12,948 nt of DNA, from assembly GCA_005779435.1 (NCBI GenBank), contig SXJH01000198.1:1-12948 (forward strand), written 5' to 3'. This document shows, piece by piece, positions 1-6,678 of the stretch; positions within the stretch are counted from its first letter, which is position 1, and each line of letters opens with the position of its first letter. Source of the stretch: Nitrosomonas sp. GTDB lineage: Bacteria; Pseudomonadota; Gammaproteobacteria; Burkholderiales; Nitrosomonadaceae. The notes under the pieces are model-generated. The model worked only from the letters and a program-made list of their open reading frames with translations. It did not search any database and was not told where the DNA came from. Both the position numbers and the translations under genes were made by a program.

Positions 1-110
1 AACACGGCGCCGTCCGCGCCCGAGAGTCCCACGGCGCGCACGCCGGCTTCGGTGAGTGCCTGCACCAGCCACTTGTTGACCTCGCCGCACAGCACCGCGA
101 GCACCACGAA
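1..110 (-). other. Foreign fragment resembling acetylglutamate kinase (ArgB/LysZ type) at chimeric left edge
   Basis: Read on the minus strand from about 110 down to 3, this stretch is open and encodes VLCGEVNKWLVQAL followed by TEAGVRAVGLSGADGAV. This matches the VNK-x-LV ... G-x-AVGLSG-x-DG block of N-acetylglutamate kinases and LysW-aminoadipate kinases of the amino acid kinase family. The plus-strand reading of the same bases does not resemble the RF3 N-terminus that should be here. The fragment has no start or stop and is more GC-rich than the rest. I infer that it belongs to another gene, probably from another genome, joined to prfC within a short microhomology around 105-117. The similarity is judged by eye from memory of the family. 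Confidence 0.45.
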
Positions 111-1653
111 AACCACATTGACCGAGAAATTGCTGCTCTACGCCGGCGCGATTCATATCGCCGGCAGCGTCAAGGCACGCAAAGCCAGCCGCCATGCGAC
201 ATCGGATTGGATGGAAATCGAAAAGCAACGCGGCATCTCGGTTGCCAGTTCAGTCATGCAAATGGAATACCGCGATTGCGTCATCAATTTGCTCGATACG
301 CCCGGCCACCAGGATTTCTCCGAGGACACGTATCGCGTGCTGACCGCCGTCGACGCGGCATTGATGGTGATCGACGCAGCCAACGGCGTCGAAGCGCAAA
401 CGCTACGCCTGCTGGAAGTGTGCCGTGCGCGCAATACGCCGATTGTGACTTTTATCAACAAAATGGACCGCGAAGTGCGTGAACCGCTCGATCTGATCGA
501 CGAAATCGAACGCACGCTGGGCATGTCGACCATCCCGTTCACCTGGCCGGTCGGCATGGGCCATAGCTTCAAGGGCGTGTGCGATTTGCAAAACAACTGC
601 ATGCGCGTATTTCAGCCGGGATCGGATCGAATCGACGAGGCCGGGGAAGTCATTGCGCAATTTGACGATGCGCAAATCCAACAACGCTTCGGCAGCGACC
701 TGGCCGCCGCATTGCAGGAAATCGATTTGATCAAAGGCGCGTCGCCCGAATTCGACCGCGAAGCATTTCTGGCCGGAAAGCAAACACCGGCATTTTTCGG
801 TTCGGCGATCAATAACTTCGGCGTACGCGAAATTCTCGACGCCTTGGTCGATTTAGCGCCAGCGCCCGAATCGCGCAACGCGATACAACGCGAAGTGCTG
901 CCGGACGAGAAGAAATTCTCCGGCATGGTGTTCAAAATCCAAGCCAACATGAATTTGGCGCACCGCGACCGCATTGCGTTCGTGCGCGTTTGCTCGGGTC
1001 ACTTCAAACGCGGCATGAATTTGAAAGTCGCGCGCAACGGCAAGGATATCCGCACCAGCACCGTGGTTTCGTTTTTGTCGCAACGCCGCGATATTCTGGA
1101 AGAAGCCTACCCCGGCGACATCATCGGCATCCCGAACCACGGTACGCTGCAATTGGGCGACACACTCACCGAAGGCGAAGTGCTGCAATTCACCGGCCTG
1201 CCGTTTTTCGCCCCGGAAATTTTCCGCACCGTGGAAATCGCCGACCCGCTGCGCAGCAAGCAATTGAAGCTGGGCCTGGCGCAATTGGGCGAAGAAGGCG
1301 CGATTCAAGTATTCCGCCCGCATTTGGGCAATATGCTGCTGCTCGGTGCCGTCGGCACGCTGCAATTCGAAGTGGTGACGCATCGCTTGCAGCATGAATA
1401 CGGCGTCGCCGCGCGCATTGCATCGGCCAAGTACCAATTGGCGCGCTGGATCACTTGCGACGATCCGCGCGAATTGCAACGCTTCATCGAAGCCAATTCG
1501 CACCGCATCGCGTACGATGCAGTCGACGCACCGACGTTTCTGGCATCGTTCGGCGCGGAATTGAGCGTCGCGCAAGAAAACTGGCCTGCGATCCGTTTTC
1601 ATAAACTGCGCGAACACGCCGGTTTGGTGTTTCAGAACCACATGAACGGATAA
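52..1653 (+). CDS. prfC: Peptide chain release factor 3 (RF3), N-terminus replaced
   Basis: RF3 is the translational GTPase that recycles RF1/RF2 from the ribosome after termination. From the lysine codon at 109 the protein follows RF3 without a gap: KTTLTEKLLL, HATSDWMEIEKQRGIS, the G3 motif DTPGH, the G4 motif NKMD, then domain II (FKIQANM, EEAYPGDIIG) and the C-terminal domain ending near HKLREHAG. The expected start (about 20 residues ending in the P-loop ISHPDAGK) is absent. In its place is an unrelated stretch opened by a GTG at 52, and the frame stays open to base 1. The GTG start is therefore an artefact of the join, and the real gene is 5'-truncated here. The stop at 1653 is followed after 6 bases by the phosphoesterase gene, suggesting co-transcription. 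The identity is very secure; the first 19 residues should not be trusted. Confidence 0.95.
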   Translation: MSACTSHLLTSPHSTASTTKTTLTEKLLLYAGAIHIAGSVKARKASRHATSDWMEIEKQRGISVASSVMQMEYRDCVINLLDTPGHQDFSEDTYRVLTAVDAALMVIDAANGVEAQTLRLLEVCRARNTPIVTFINKMDREVREPLDLIDEIERTLGMSTIPFTWPVGMGHSFKGVCDLQNNCMRVFQPGSDRIDEAGEVIAQFDDAQIQQRFGSDLAAALQEIDLIKGASPEFDREAFLAGKQTPAFFGSAINNFGVREILDALVDLAPAPESRNAIQREVLPDEKKFSGMVFKIQANMNLAHRDRIAFVRVCSGHFKRGMNLKVARNGKDIRTSTVVSFLSQRRDILEEAYPGDIIGIPNHGTLQLGDTLTEGEVLQFTGLPFFAPEIFRTVEIADPLRSKQLKLGLAQLGEEGAIQVFRPHLGNMLLLGAVGTLQFEVVTHRLQHEYGVAARIASAKYQLARWITCDDPRELQRFIEANSHRIAYDAVDAPTFLASFGAELSVAQENWPAIRFHKLREHAGLVFQNHMNG

Positions 1654-1659
1654 CATCCC

Positions 1660-2697
1660 ATGCGCCGGTTGCTCGATTCCTTAGTCTGGATTCTGCTCGC
1701 CGCAACCGCGCTCGCCGGTCATGTTGCATCCCAGACCGTGCCATTCGCCGTTATCGGCGATATGCCGTACACCGATACCGAATACGCGCTGCTGGAACAC
1801 CCTGACGGCGCGATTGCCAAAGCGATCCAAGCGCTCGATCCGCCGGTATTGATTCATTTGGGCGATTTCAAACAGGGCCGCCTAAGTTGCAGCGACGAAT
1901 TGCTGCAAGACCGTTACCGCCAAATCGCTTTTCTTCACCCGCACAAAACCGTATATACCCCCGGCGACAACGAATGGACCGATTGCGATCGGCTCACGCT
2001 GTCGGGCCGGTACGACGAACTGGAGCGGCTCGAATTCATCCGGCGGCTTTTTTTCCGTCAAGACCGGCATCGATTGACGCAAGCGATTCCCGGACTGACC
2101 CGGCAGGATAATTTCATCGAAAACGCCACGTGGCGGATCGGCCCGGTCGTTTTCGCCACGCTGCATATTCCGGGCACCAATAACGGCCGCCGCGAGATTC
2201 TCAGCAGCAATGTCACCGACGCCCTCAACGAAGCGGATCGGCGCGACCGGTTCAACAACCGATGGCTACACCAAGCATTTGCCGCCGCCCAATCGGCGCA
2301 AGCAATCGTGCTCGCCTTCCACGCCGATATTTTCGAATTCGATCACGAAAAACCCGCATGCACGGACAGCAACCGCACCGAATGCGACGGGTACAAAATC
2401 ATCCGCGATGCGATCAAAAGCGCCGCCGCGCAATCCGGAAAACCGGTGCTGCTGATTCACGGCGACACACAAGCTTACTGCCTCAATCAACCGTATTACG
2501 AAATCCCGAATTTATGGCGGCTCAATGCGCCGGGCGATTACAAATACATCGACGCCAGCCGCATCGTATTCAACGCGGATAACCGGGAACAACCTTTCAC
2601 GGTCACCGGATTGCTCGATCAAAAACCGGCACCGGCGGTGTGCGATAATCGTTTACTCAGCTTATCGTCCAACTCTTCAACCCACGAAAACAAATAA
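1660..2697 (+). CDS. Secreted calcineurin-like metallophosphoesterase
   Basis: This 345-residue protein begins with a typical signal peptide: MRRLL, then a hydrophobic run to about residue 20, with a possible cleavage site after VAS near residue 24. It should therefore act in the periplasm. The mature part carries metallophosphoesterase-style motifs in order: IGDMPY (GD at 33-34), HLGD (66-69), PGDNEW (GDNE at 102-105), FHAD (His221) and IHGD (His267). The first motif lacks the usual DxH histidine, and GDNE replaces the canonical GNH[DE], so this is a divergent branch whose catalytic activity is not certain. Several cysteines (77, 109 and later) could form disulfides. The gene sits 6 bases after prfC and 3 bases before the YicC gene, so the three may share a transcript. 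The substrate cannot be told from sequence. Confidence 0.75.
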   Translation: MRRLLDSLVWILLAATALAGHVASQTVPFAVIGDMPYTDTEYALLEHPDGAIAKAIQALDPPVLIHLGDFKQGRLSCSDELLQDRYRQIAFLHPHKTVYTPGDNEWTDCDRLTLSGRYDELERLEFIRRLFFRQDRHRLTQAIPGLTRQDNFIENATWRIGPVVFATLHIPGTNNGRREILSSNVTDALNEADRRDRFNNRWLHQAFAAAQSAQAIVLAFHADIFEFDHEKPACTDSNRTECDGYKIIRDAIKSAAAQSGKPVLLIHGDTQAYCLNQPYYEIPNLWRLNAPGDYKYIDASRIVFNADNREQPFTVTGLLDQKPAPAVCDNRLLSLSSNSSTHENK

Positions 2698-2700
2698 ACC

Positions 2701-3564
2701 ATGATATACAGCATGACCGGCTATGCCATCGCCACCCGGGAAATACCCGCCGGGTCGTTCAGTTTCGAAATCCGCTCGGTCAACAACCGTTATCTCGACA
2801 TGCAACTGCGCCTGCCCGACGAATTCCGCAAGCACGAACCCGCGATGCGCGAATTGCTGACCGCGCAATTAAGTCGCGGCAAAGTCGAATGCCGTCTCAA
2901 CGTTACACCGGCGTCCACTGCCGGAAACGAATTGCAATTCGATCCGACACTATTGAAAAAGCTGCTGCAACTGGAACAAGCGGTTAAAACACGTCACCCC
3001 GCCGCGCCCTCGTTAACCGTAGCGGAAATCCTCAAATGGCCGGGTATGCTGGGAAAAGACACCGCCATTGACGCGTCGGACGACATCGTCATGGCGCTGC
3101 TGCAAACCGCGCTGCAAGACCTCAAAGCCGCCAGAATGCGCGAAGGCGACAAACTCAAAGCCATGCTGCTGGAACGCATCAATCAAATGCGCCAACTGCT
3201 GCAAACCGCCTCCCCGCGCATCCCCGCATTGATCGCCGCATTCGAGGAAAAACTGCGCACCCGCCTGGAAGAAATCCTCGGCACTCAGGAAAACGACCGC
3301 ATCCACCAGGAAATCACGCTCTTCGCCAGCAAAATAGACGTCGACGAAGAACTGTCGCGCCTGCAAGCGCACCTGGACGAAGTCGAACGCATCATCAACC
3401 AAGGCGGCGCCGTCGGCAAACGGCTCGATTTCATGATGCAGGAACTGCACCGCGAAACCAACACCATCGGCTCAAAATCGGTCGATCTGGAAATTACGCG
3501 GGTTTCGATGGAATTGAAGGTGATTGTCGAACAGATGCGGGAACAGGTACAGAATATTGAGTGA
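2701..3564 (+). CDS. yicC: YicC-family endoribonuclease
   Basis: At 287 residues it has the same length as E. coli YicC and aligns along its whole length. The N-terminus MIYSMTGYA, followed by IRSVNNRYLD and LSRGKVEC, belongs to the YicC-like N-terminal domain. The hallmark GKRLDFMMQELHRETNTIGS (residues 239 onward) and the end IEQMREQVQNIE belong to the C-terminal DUF1732 domain. E. coli YicC is reported to be an endoribonuclease acting on small RNA, which is established knowledge and not visible here. The start is fixed by alignment with the family, although the ribosome binding site is weak. The gene follows the phosphoesterase stop by 3 bases. In many proteobacteria yicC neighbours gmk, but that gene is not seen here. 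It converges on the unknown gene downstream with 9 bases between the stops and no clear terminator. Confidence 0.93.
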   Translation: MIYSMTGYAIATREIPAGSFSFEIRSVNNRYLDMQLRLPDEFRKHEPAMRELLTAQLSRGKVECRLNVTPASTAGNELQFDPTLLKKLLQLEQAVKTRHPAAPSLTVAEILKWPGMLGKDTAIDASDDIVMALLQTALQDLKAARMREGDKLKAMLLERINQMRQLLQTASPRIPALIAAFEEKLRTRLEEILGTQENDRIHQEITLFASKIDVDEELSRLQAHLDEVERIINQGGAVGKRLDFMMQELHRETNTIGSKSVDLEITRVSMELKVIVEQMREQVQNIE

Positions 3565-3573
3565 GGATCGTAT

Positions 3574-3936
3574 TTAATATATGCCGTACTGCCTCGCGGT
3601 GCGATCAATCCTCCAAACGGATTGAGGTACATGGATAAGAATTAGATCGGAATCTTTTAGCATTAGATGTTTTTCCAGGATATCGTGCTTTTCTTTACTA
3701 TCTCCGTCAACACTCAACCATATCTTATGAACTACCAGCGCTTGCGCTTCCGGCATTATATTAGAAACATCAAAAGAAGCATAACCGCTGACATCAACTT
3801 CAAGAGCTATCGTTTTCTTGAGAACACGCACAGCGTCTCTCTCATTCGCATATTCAATATAGAGATTCGCAACAGCAACGCATCCACGCTTCTTTTGTGC
3901 ATCCTCACCAATCAGAAAAATCCTCAATCTTTTCAT
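3574..3936 (-). CDS. Small hypothetical protein, AT-richer than neighbours
   Basis: I do not recognise this gene. From the ATG at 3936 it encodes 120 residues beginning MKRLRIFLIGEDAQ and ending ARQYGIY, with no signal peptide or membrane segment. The N-terminal beta-strand-like run, and later LVVHKIWLSV and LILIHVPQSV, suggest a small alpha/beta protein. The frame extends upstream to a GTG at 4044 (156 residues). That extension would run across a perfect TGTGA-N6-TCACA palindrome and a promoter-like stretch, and it reads less like a protein, so I prefer the ATG at 3936 although no clear Shine-Dalgarno precedes it. Base composition is visibly more AT-rich than the flanking genes, which may point to recent acquisition. 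It converges on yicC. No function is assigned. Confidence 0.55.
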   Translation of the reverse strand: MKRLRIFLIGEDAQKKRGCVAVANLYIEYANERDAVRVLKKTIALEVDVSGYASFDVSNIMPEAQALVVHKIWLSVDGDSKEKHDILEKHLMLKDSDLILIHVPQSVWRIDRTARQYGIY

Positions 3937-3952
3937 ATTGTCGCGATATAGG

Positions 3953-3958
3953 CATATA
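3953..3958 (-). promoter_or_regulatory. Possible -10 element of the small hypothetical gene
   Basis: TATATG on the minus strand would place the start of transcription near 3946. That is about 60 bases from the centre of the CRP-like palindrome, the spacing of a class I CRP-dependent promoter. No good -35 hexamer is visible, which is common for activator-dependent promoters. This is inference only. Confidence 0.3.
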
Positions 3959-3998
3959 ACATACGCGATCAGTATGACATGAGAACCATAGAATTCAC

Positions 3999-4014
3999 TG
4001 TGACATTTGTCACA
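3999..4014. promoter_or_regulatory. CRP-type operator, TGTGA-N6-TCACA
   Basis: The 16 bases read TGTGA, CATTTG, TCACA, giving perfect five-base half-sites with the six-base spacer of the CRP/Vfr consensus. The centre lies about 70 bases upstream of the ATG at 3936. A member of the CRP/FNR regulator family is therefore a plausible activator of the small unknown gene. No regulator gene is in the window. Confidence 0.5.
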
Positions 4015-4077
4015 AAGCCCTTGAAATGATGAATTTCTCGCCACGCTCGAAGCGCAGTCATTCGAAAATTACTCAGC

Positions 4078-4104
4078 GTTTCGTCGCATTAATGCAAACG
4101 AAAC
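4078..4104. repeat. Palindromic hairpin at the end of the GRE operon
   Basis: The arms GTTTCGT (4078-4084) and ACGAAAC (4098-4104) enclose the perfect 10-base palindrome GCATTAATGC (4086-4095). In RNA this would be a stem of about 12 pairs with a small bulge and a tight TTAA loop. It begins a few bases after the stop codon of the dehydrogenase gene and lies ahead of the small unknown gene. It could attenuate or end operon transcription, but no uridine run follows, so it could equally be an operator. Confidence 0.4.
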
Positions 4105-4108
4105 AGCC

Positions 4109-4807
4109 TTACCACGGCACCATCTGCCCATCGAACGCATAAAACTTCCCGGAATCTTCCACTGTCAGATTGCCGATCACGCGCCGCATGCCGGTGACGC
4201 TTTGTTCGGCAGTGATCAGCGCGCCCGGCCCGCCCATGTCGGTTTTGACCCAGCCGGGGTGCAGCAGCACGGCGGTAATTTGCTGGCCGCTCAGATCGAT
4301 CGACAGGCTTTTCATCACGATGTTGACCGCCGCCTTGCTGGAGCGATAGATATAACTGCCGCCGCCGCGATTGTCGGCGATGCTGCCCATTTTGCTGGTG
4401 ACGGTGGCGATGGTTTTGAGTTGGCTTCTCGATACCTGTTGAATGAATGCTTCGGCCATTTTAAGCGGCGCCATGGTGTTGACTTCGAAGGCATACTGCC
4501 AAGCGGCGTAGTCGGTTTCGCCAAAGGCATCGCCGTGGCCGGGCGGATAGACACCGGCATTGTTGATCAGTAAGTCGATAGCCTCATTGGATAAGGCCTG
4601 GGCAAGTTGTTCGATTTGCCGATGGTTAATCACATCCAACGCATGAACCGTAACCTGTGCGGGATATTGCGACGCCAGCCGATTGAGCGCATCCGCATTG
4701 CCGGGGTTGCGGCAGCATGCATGAACGCGCCAGCCGTCCATTGCGTATTGGCGCACGAATTCAAGTCCGATGCCACGGTTGGCGCCGGTAACAAGCAGTG
4801 TTTTCAT
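4109..4807 (-). CDS. Short-chain dehydrogenase/reductase (SDR)
   Basis: This is a 232-residue classical SDR, an NAD(P)H-dependent oxidoreductase of the Rossmann fold. The cofactor loop TGANRGIG is at residues 7-14, NNAG at 82-85, the structural Asn at 110, the catalytic Ser at 138 (TSKMGS) and the YxxxK pair at Tyr154/Lys158 (YIYRSSK). A GWVKTDMGG motif follows near the C-terminus. The pattern resembles the C-factor/sniffer-like subgroup of carbonyl reductases. I start it at the ATG at 4807, where MKTLLVTGANRG is the normal SDR beginning. The frame is open to 4888, but that extension would run into the preceding gene and has no SDR homology. The ATG lies 7 bases after the stop of the DUF6765-like gene, so it is probably the last gene of the GRE operon and may oxidise or reduce a product or substrate of that pathway. 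The substrate is unknown. Confidence 0.9.
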   Translation of the reverse strand: MKTLLVTGANRGIGLEFVRQYAMDGWRVHACCRNPGNADALNRLASQYPAQVTVHALDVINHRQIEQLAQALSNEAIDLLINNAGVYPPGHGDAFGETDYAAWQYAFEVNTMAPLKMAEAFIQQVSRSQLKTIATVTSKMGSIADNRGGGSYIYRSSKAAVNIVMKSLSIDLSGQQITAVLLHPGWVKTDMGGPGALITAEQSVTGMRRVIGNLTVEDSGKFYAFDGQMVPW

Positions 4808-4814
4808 CGCGCTA

Positions 4815-5909
4815 TTATGCCGCGCAAATACCATATTGCGGAAGCAGGCGGTGCAGCACGTAAAACCGGTGCGCCTGCAGAGCGTCATGGAACAACTTCC
4901 AGTTATCTTTCAGGAAAGCGTCCTTGTATTCAAACCGGTCGGACTCGGCATCGACCGATTTTTCCGTGCCGAGCGCCGCATGCTTCCAGGAACCCCGGCC
5001 TTTCTCAATGTAAGCAATGTTTGTCGGTGCGAAGCTGAAATAGCCGTTTGCAATGTACTCCAGCCATCTCTTGTGCCGTTTCTCGCCATCTTCGTCGCGA
5101 ATATTCCGGAACAGGTATTCGATTTTATTCCTGTCACCGCTTTGCAATCCCGGCACCGCCGCATCGGCATTTCCGGCTAAATAACGTTGCATGGCTCGGC
5201 ATAGATTGTCGCATGCGTCCATGAAAATCGACGTGTTGTCGCGCTCCACCAATATTTCCTTGTAATCTTGGTAGTGCCACTTGAGATAGGGACGATCCGG
5301 GTATGAAAGCGCGGCGCCATGACCCAACGGCAATATATCTCCGGCAAGCCTGCTCGCTTCTGCATCGAACAAGTCGCCGAAATAATCCTTCACTCTGGCG
5401 CTTAGCGCGCCTCCCGGGTTATCGATGTCGTCCAAACGGCTAATGTCGTTAACCTTATGAGCGACACCGGCAAAGCCCTGATGCGCCCAGGTATCGGCAT
5501 ACACATGCATGGTGATGCCCAACCGCTGCAATGCATAAGGGCTGCCTTTGTCCCGGATGCAATCTTCGACCATCTCTCTGGCGACGTGGCTATTCGGTTT
5601 GCAAATCAGTTTTTCGATAAAACCGCCTGCGGGATTCTCTCCGGCGGGTAATCCGCCGTTTCCCGGCAGAAAATGAAACGGAATCCAGACTTGACGATTG
5701 GCCAGATCGGCAAAATTCTTGTAATCGAGCATCTTATGCGCGGAACCGGTGCGTTTATACATTGCGCCGTTGGTGAAATGAATCAAGCCTTCATTGGTCG
5801 CATCGTCGACATATTGCGCGGCGTAGGCAACGACATCGGCTTTCGTATGCTCGAAGCCCGCCAGACGGGCGAGCACGTAGGTTACGGCATGATGAAAATC
5901 AATTTGCAT
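4815..5909 (-). CDS. DUF6765-like protein with HxxxDxxxH motif
   Basis: This 364-residue protein starts MQIDFHHAVTYVLARLAGF and contains VAYAAQYVDDATN, SAHKMLDY, WIPFHFLPGNGG and GITMHVYADTWAHQGFAG. I recognise it, with moderate certainty, as a member of the DUF6765 family of unknown function. His135, Asp139 and His143 form HxxxDxxxH. With several other conserved His/Asp residues this recalls the metal-binding helices of zinc-dependent phospholipase C/S1-P1 nucleases, but that link is inference. No signal peptide is evident, so it looks cytoplasmic. The ATG at 5909 is preceded by GGAG with 7 bases of spacing and overlaps the end of the activase gene by 11 bases, so it is translationally coupled. 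The longer frame to 5951 lies inside the activase gene and is rejected. Its role in the GRE operon is unknown. Confidence 0.7.
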   Translation of the reverse strand: MQIDFHHAVTYVLARLAGFEHTKADVVAYAAQYVDDATNEGLIHFTNGAMYKRTGSAHKMLDYKNFADLANRQVWIPFHFLPGNGGLPAGENPAGGFIEKLICKPNSHVAREMVEDCIRDKGSPYALQRLGITMHVYADTWAHQGFAGVAHKVNDISRLDDIDNPGGALSARVKDYFGDLFDAEASRLAGDILPLGHGAALSYPDRPYLKWHYQDYKEILVERDNTSIFMDACDNLCRAMQRYLAGNADAAVPGLQSGDRNKIEYLFRNIRDEDGEKRHKRWLEYIANGYFSFAPTNIAYIEKGRGSWKHAALGTEKSVDAESDRFEYKDAFLKDNWKLFHDALQAHRFYVLHRLLPQYGICAA

Positions 5910-6678
5910 GTTTTTTCTCCATCGGTGAATGTTGTGTAAAGCTATCGACACAAGCTTGCTGCTCTGCGGGGGTCATGAAGCTTGTCCGCCGATAACGGGG
6001 CGTAATTCCGAGTTTTTGCAGCTTGTCCAGCCATAGCGGGTTATAGGGCATCAATTCGCACGTTTTGATACCATGGTCGTTTAAAAATGCGGCAATGCCC
6101 GTCAGATTTTCCTTCGTGGTCGTGATCCCCGGTATCAATGGGATTCTGGGGATCACCGGTATTTCGGCATCGGACAGCAGCCGGGAAAAATTACTCAGGA
6201 TACGTTTATTGGAACGACCGGTATATTGCTTGCTGTCCGCTTCATCGATCAACTTGATATCGAAATAAATCAAATCCAGCCAAGGCAGCATTTTTTTCTT
6301 GAACGATTCGTAGCGGAAAAAACCGCCGGTTTCCAAAGCGGTATGAATGCCTTCGCGTTTTAACGCCTGCAGCAATTTACCGGAAAAATCCATTTGCAGC
6401 GTGGCTTCGCCGCCGGACAGCGTGACGCCGCCGCCGGTCGACATGAAGAAAGGCTTATCCTGCAGCAGACGGTACATGAGTTCTTCCACGCTGTACCAGG
6501 TACCGATCCGTTTGCCGTGCACATCCGGCTCCGGCAGAAATTTTTTTCCTTCGGGGTTCTGGCACCAGATACAGGACAGCGGACAACCCTTAAAAAAAAC
6601 GGTGGTTCTGATACCCGGCCCGTCTTCGCTGCTGTCGCGTTTGATGTCGAAAATCAATCCCCTATCATCAATGCCCAT
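5899..6678 (-). CDS. Glycyl radical enzyme activase (PflA-type radical SAM protein)
   Basis: This radical SAM enzyme reductively cleaves S-adenosylmethionine to abstract a hydrogen from the glycine of its partner enzyme. In its 259 residues GPGIRTTVFFKGCPLSC leads into the CxxxCxxC cluster motif (Cys32, Cys36, Cys39), followed by GGGVTLSGGE (82-91), ALETGGF and PRIPLIPG, all typical of the family. Only about 40 cysteine-free residues separate the cluster from the GGE motif. It therefore lacks the ferredoxin-like insert that many activases of dehydratases, decarboxylases and succinate synthases carry, and is built like PflA. It overlaps the SCP2-like gene by 11 bases upstream and the DUF6765-like gene by 11 bases downstream. 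Its target is surely the glycyl radical enzyme encoded two genes upstream. A specific gene symbol is not justified because the partner's reaction is unknown. Confidence 0.93.
   Translation of the reverse strand: MGIDDRGLIFDIKRDSSEDGPGIRTTVFFKGCPLSCIWCQNPEGKKFLPEPDVHGKRIGTWYSVEELMYRLLQDKPFFMSTGGGVTLSGGEATLQMDFSGKLLQALKREGIHTALETGGFFRYESFKKKMLPWLDLIYFDIKLIDEADSKQYTGRSNKRILSNFSRLLSDAEIPVIPRIPLIPGITTTKENLTGIAAFLNDHGIKTCELMPYNPLWLDKLQKLGITPRYRRTSFMTPAEQQACVDSFTQHSPMEKKHAN
5917..5920 (-). promoter_or_regulatory. Ribosome binding site of the DUF6765-like gene
   Basis: GGAG on the minus strand lies 7 bases before the ATG at 5909 and inside the end of the activase coding sequence. It decides that start over the longer upstream frame. 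Confidence 0.6.

Noticed and set aside
853..1656. Long minus-strand open frame (267 codons) opposite prfC
   Set aside because: It mirrors the codon bias of RF3, its translation shows no protein family features, and the plus strand is conserved RF3 throughout.
3937..4044. Upstream GTG-started extension of the small unknown gene
   Set aside because: It would cover the CRP-type palindrome and promoter-like region and reads poorly as protein. It remains possible, since the ATG lacks a good ribosome binding site.
4807..4888. Upstream extension of the dehydrogenase (27 extra residues)
   Set aside because: It overlaps the end of the DUF6765-like gene, is cysteine-rich without homology, and the SDR fold starts at MKTLLVTG.
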